DNA of 64,000 nt, from assembly GCF_009669305.1 (NCBI RefSeq), contig NZ_SADB01000020.1, positions 18,222-82,221 of the forward strand, given 5' to 3'. Under the pieces are notes generated by a model that had not been told where the DNA came from, did not search any database, and saw only the letters and a program-made list of their open reading frames with translations. Below are positions 63,925 through 64,000 of the stretch, piece by piece (the first letter of the stretch is position 1; the number at the start of each line of letters is the position of its first letter). The translations under genes were made by a program, and so were the position numbers. The DNA is from Ancylomarina sp. 16SWW S1-10-2. Lineage in GTDB: Bacteria; Bacteroidota; Bacteroidia; Bacteroidales; Marinifilaceae.

Positions 63925-63999
63925 CCAGTCTGTAGAAGTAAACTAGCGATAGCTTAAGGCGTATAACCTATGTCCCGAATTAGACTTCTACCGACATGG
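63925..63999. repeat. Unexplained long inverted repeat at the window edge
   Basis: CCAGTCTGTAGAAGT (63925-63939) pairs with ACTTCTACCGACATGG (63984-63999) over about 15 bases with two irregularities and a 44-base loop. The sequence around it does not match the other repeats. It may be the end of a mobile element or a structured RNA that continues beyond the window. Confidence 0.5.
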
Positions 64000-64000
64000 C

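Overview
The window looks like a chromosome segment of an AT-rich Bacteroidota bacterium, most likely a marine Bacteroidales/Marinilabiliales-type organism. The order-level placement is inference. The signs are promoters of the Bacteroidota type (TTTG, about 19 bases, TAnnTTTG), almost no Shine-Dalgarno sequences, many lipoproteins, a TonB receptor with a carboxypeptidase-like N-terminal domain, LytTR regulation, a fused malic enzyme-phosphotransacetylase, and gene families typical of the phylum. No rRNA, tRNA, CRISPR array, prophage or complete insertion sequence was found.

Layout. 0-5 kb: a very large SNF2-type helicase cut by the left edge, a DUF3820 protein and mnmA. 5-10.9 kb: an M13 metallopeptidase lipoprotein, a LysM plus periplasmic-binding protein, and the mtnN-luxS pair (detoxification of S-adenosylhomocysteine, release of the AI-2 precursor). 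11-17.9 kb: small housekeeping genes (DUF2461, pdxH, dapA, an LpoB-like lipoprotein with its TPR partner, a free-methionine-sulfoxide reductase, a Nudix hydrolase). 17.9-22.8 kb: a surface-glycan block with an InaA-type kinase, a UDP-glucuronate decarboxylase, an unusual HIT-cytidylyltransferase fusion and two CDP-glycerol-type glycerophosphotransferases. 23-35.5 kb: an M3 peptidase, a decayed outer-membrane protein gene, a tripartite RND pump operon with a divergent LytS/LytTR two-component system, and a bPH2 membrane pair. 35.8-40.2 kb: aroC, a family-90-like glycosyltransferase, a SEC-C protein and an LpxL-like acyltransferase.

40.3-46 kb: a probable metal-uptake operon (small Cys/His protein, TonB receptor, HMA-domain protein), then a Crp/Fnr regulator, a two-domain lipoprotein and the C-terminal relic of a spondin-domain gene. 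46-55.7 kb: a six-hairpin glycosidase lipoprotein, a tandem two-domain adenylate kinase, a TRIC channel, malic enzyme, and an oxidative-stress pair (2-Cys peroxiredoxin and superoxide reductase).

55.7-64 kb is strikingly different. It holds a minus-strand nucleotide-sugar cluster (rfbA-rfbC-rfbD-rfbB-manC, making dTDP-L-rhamnose and GDP-mannose) heavily interrupted by repeats. These are a 162-bp tandem array, many REP-like palindromes, two copies of a three-hairpin element, a repeat-derived segment inserted in frame into manC, and two copies of a GxxExxY-protein gene, each bracketed by inverted repeats and placed between rfb genes. This last arrangement is the best candidate for an undescribed mobile or RNA-level element in the window.

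Two loci (25.3-25.8 kb and 43.1-43.6 kb) show frames that can be restored by adding single bases to A/T homopolymers. They are either true decay or homopolymer sequencing errors.
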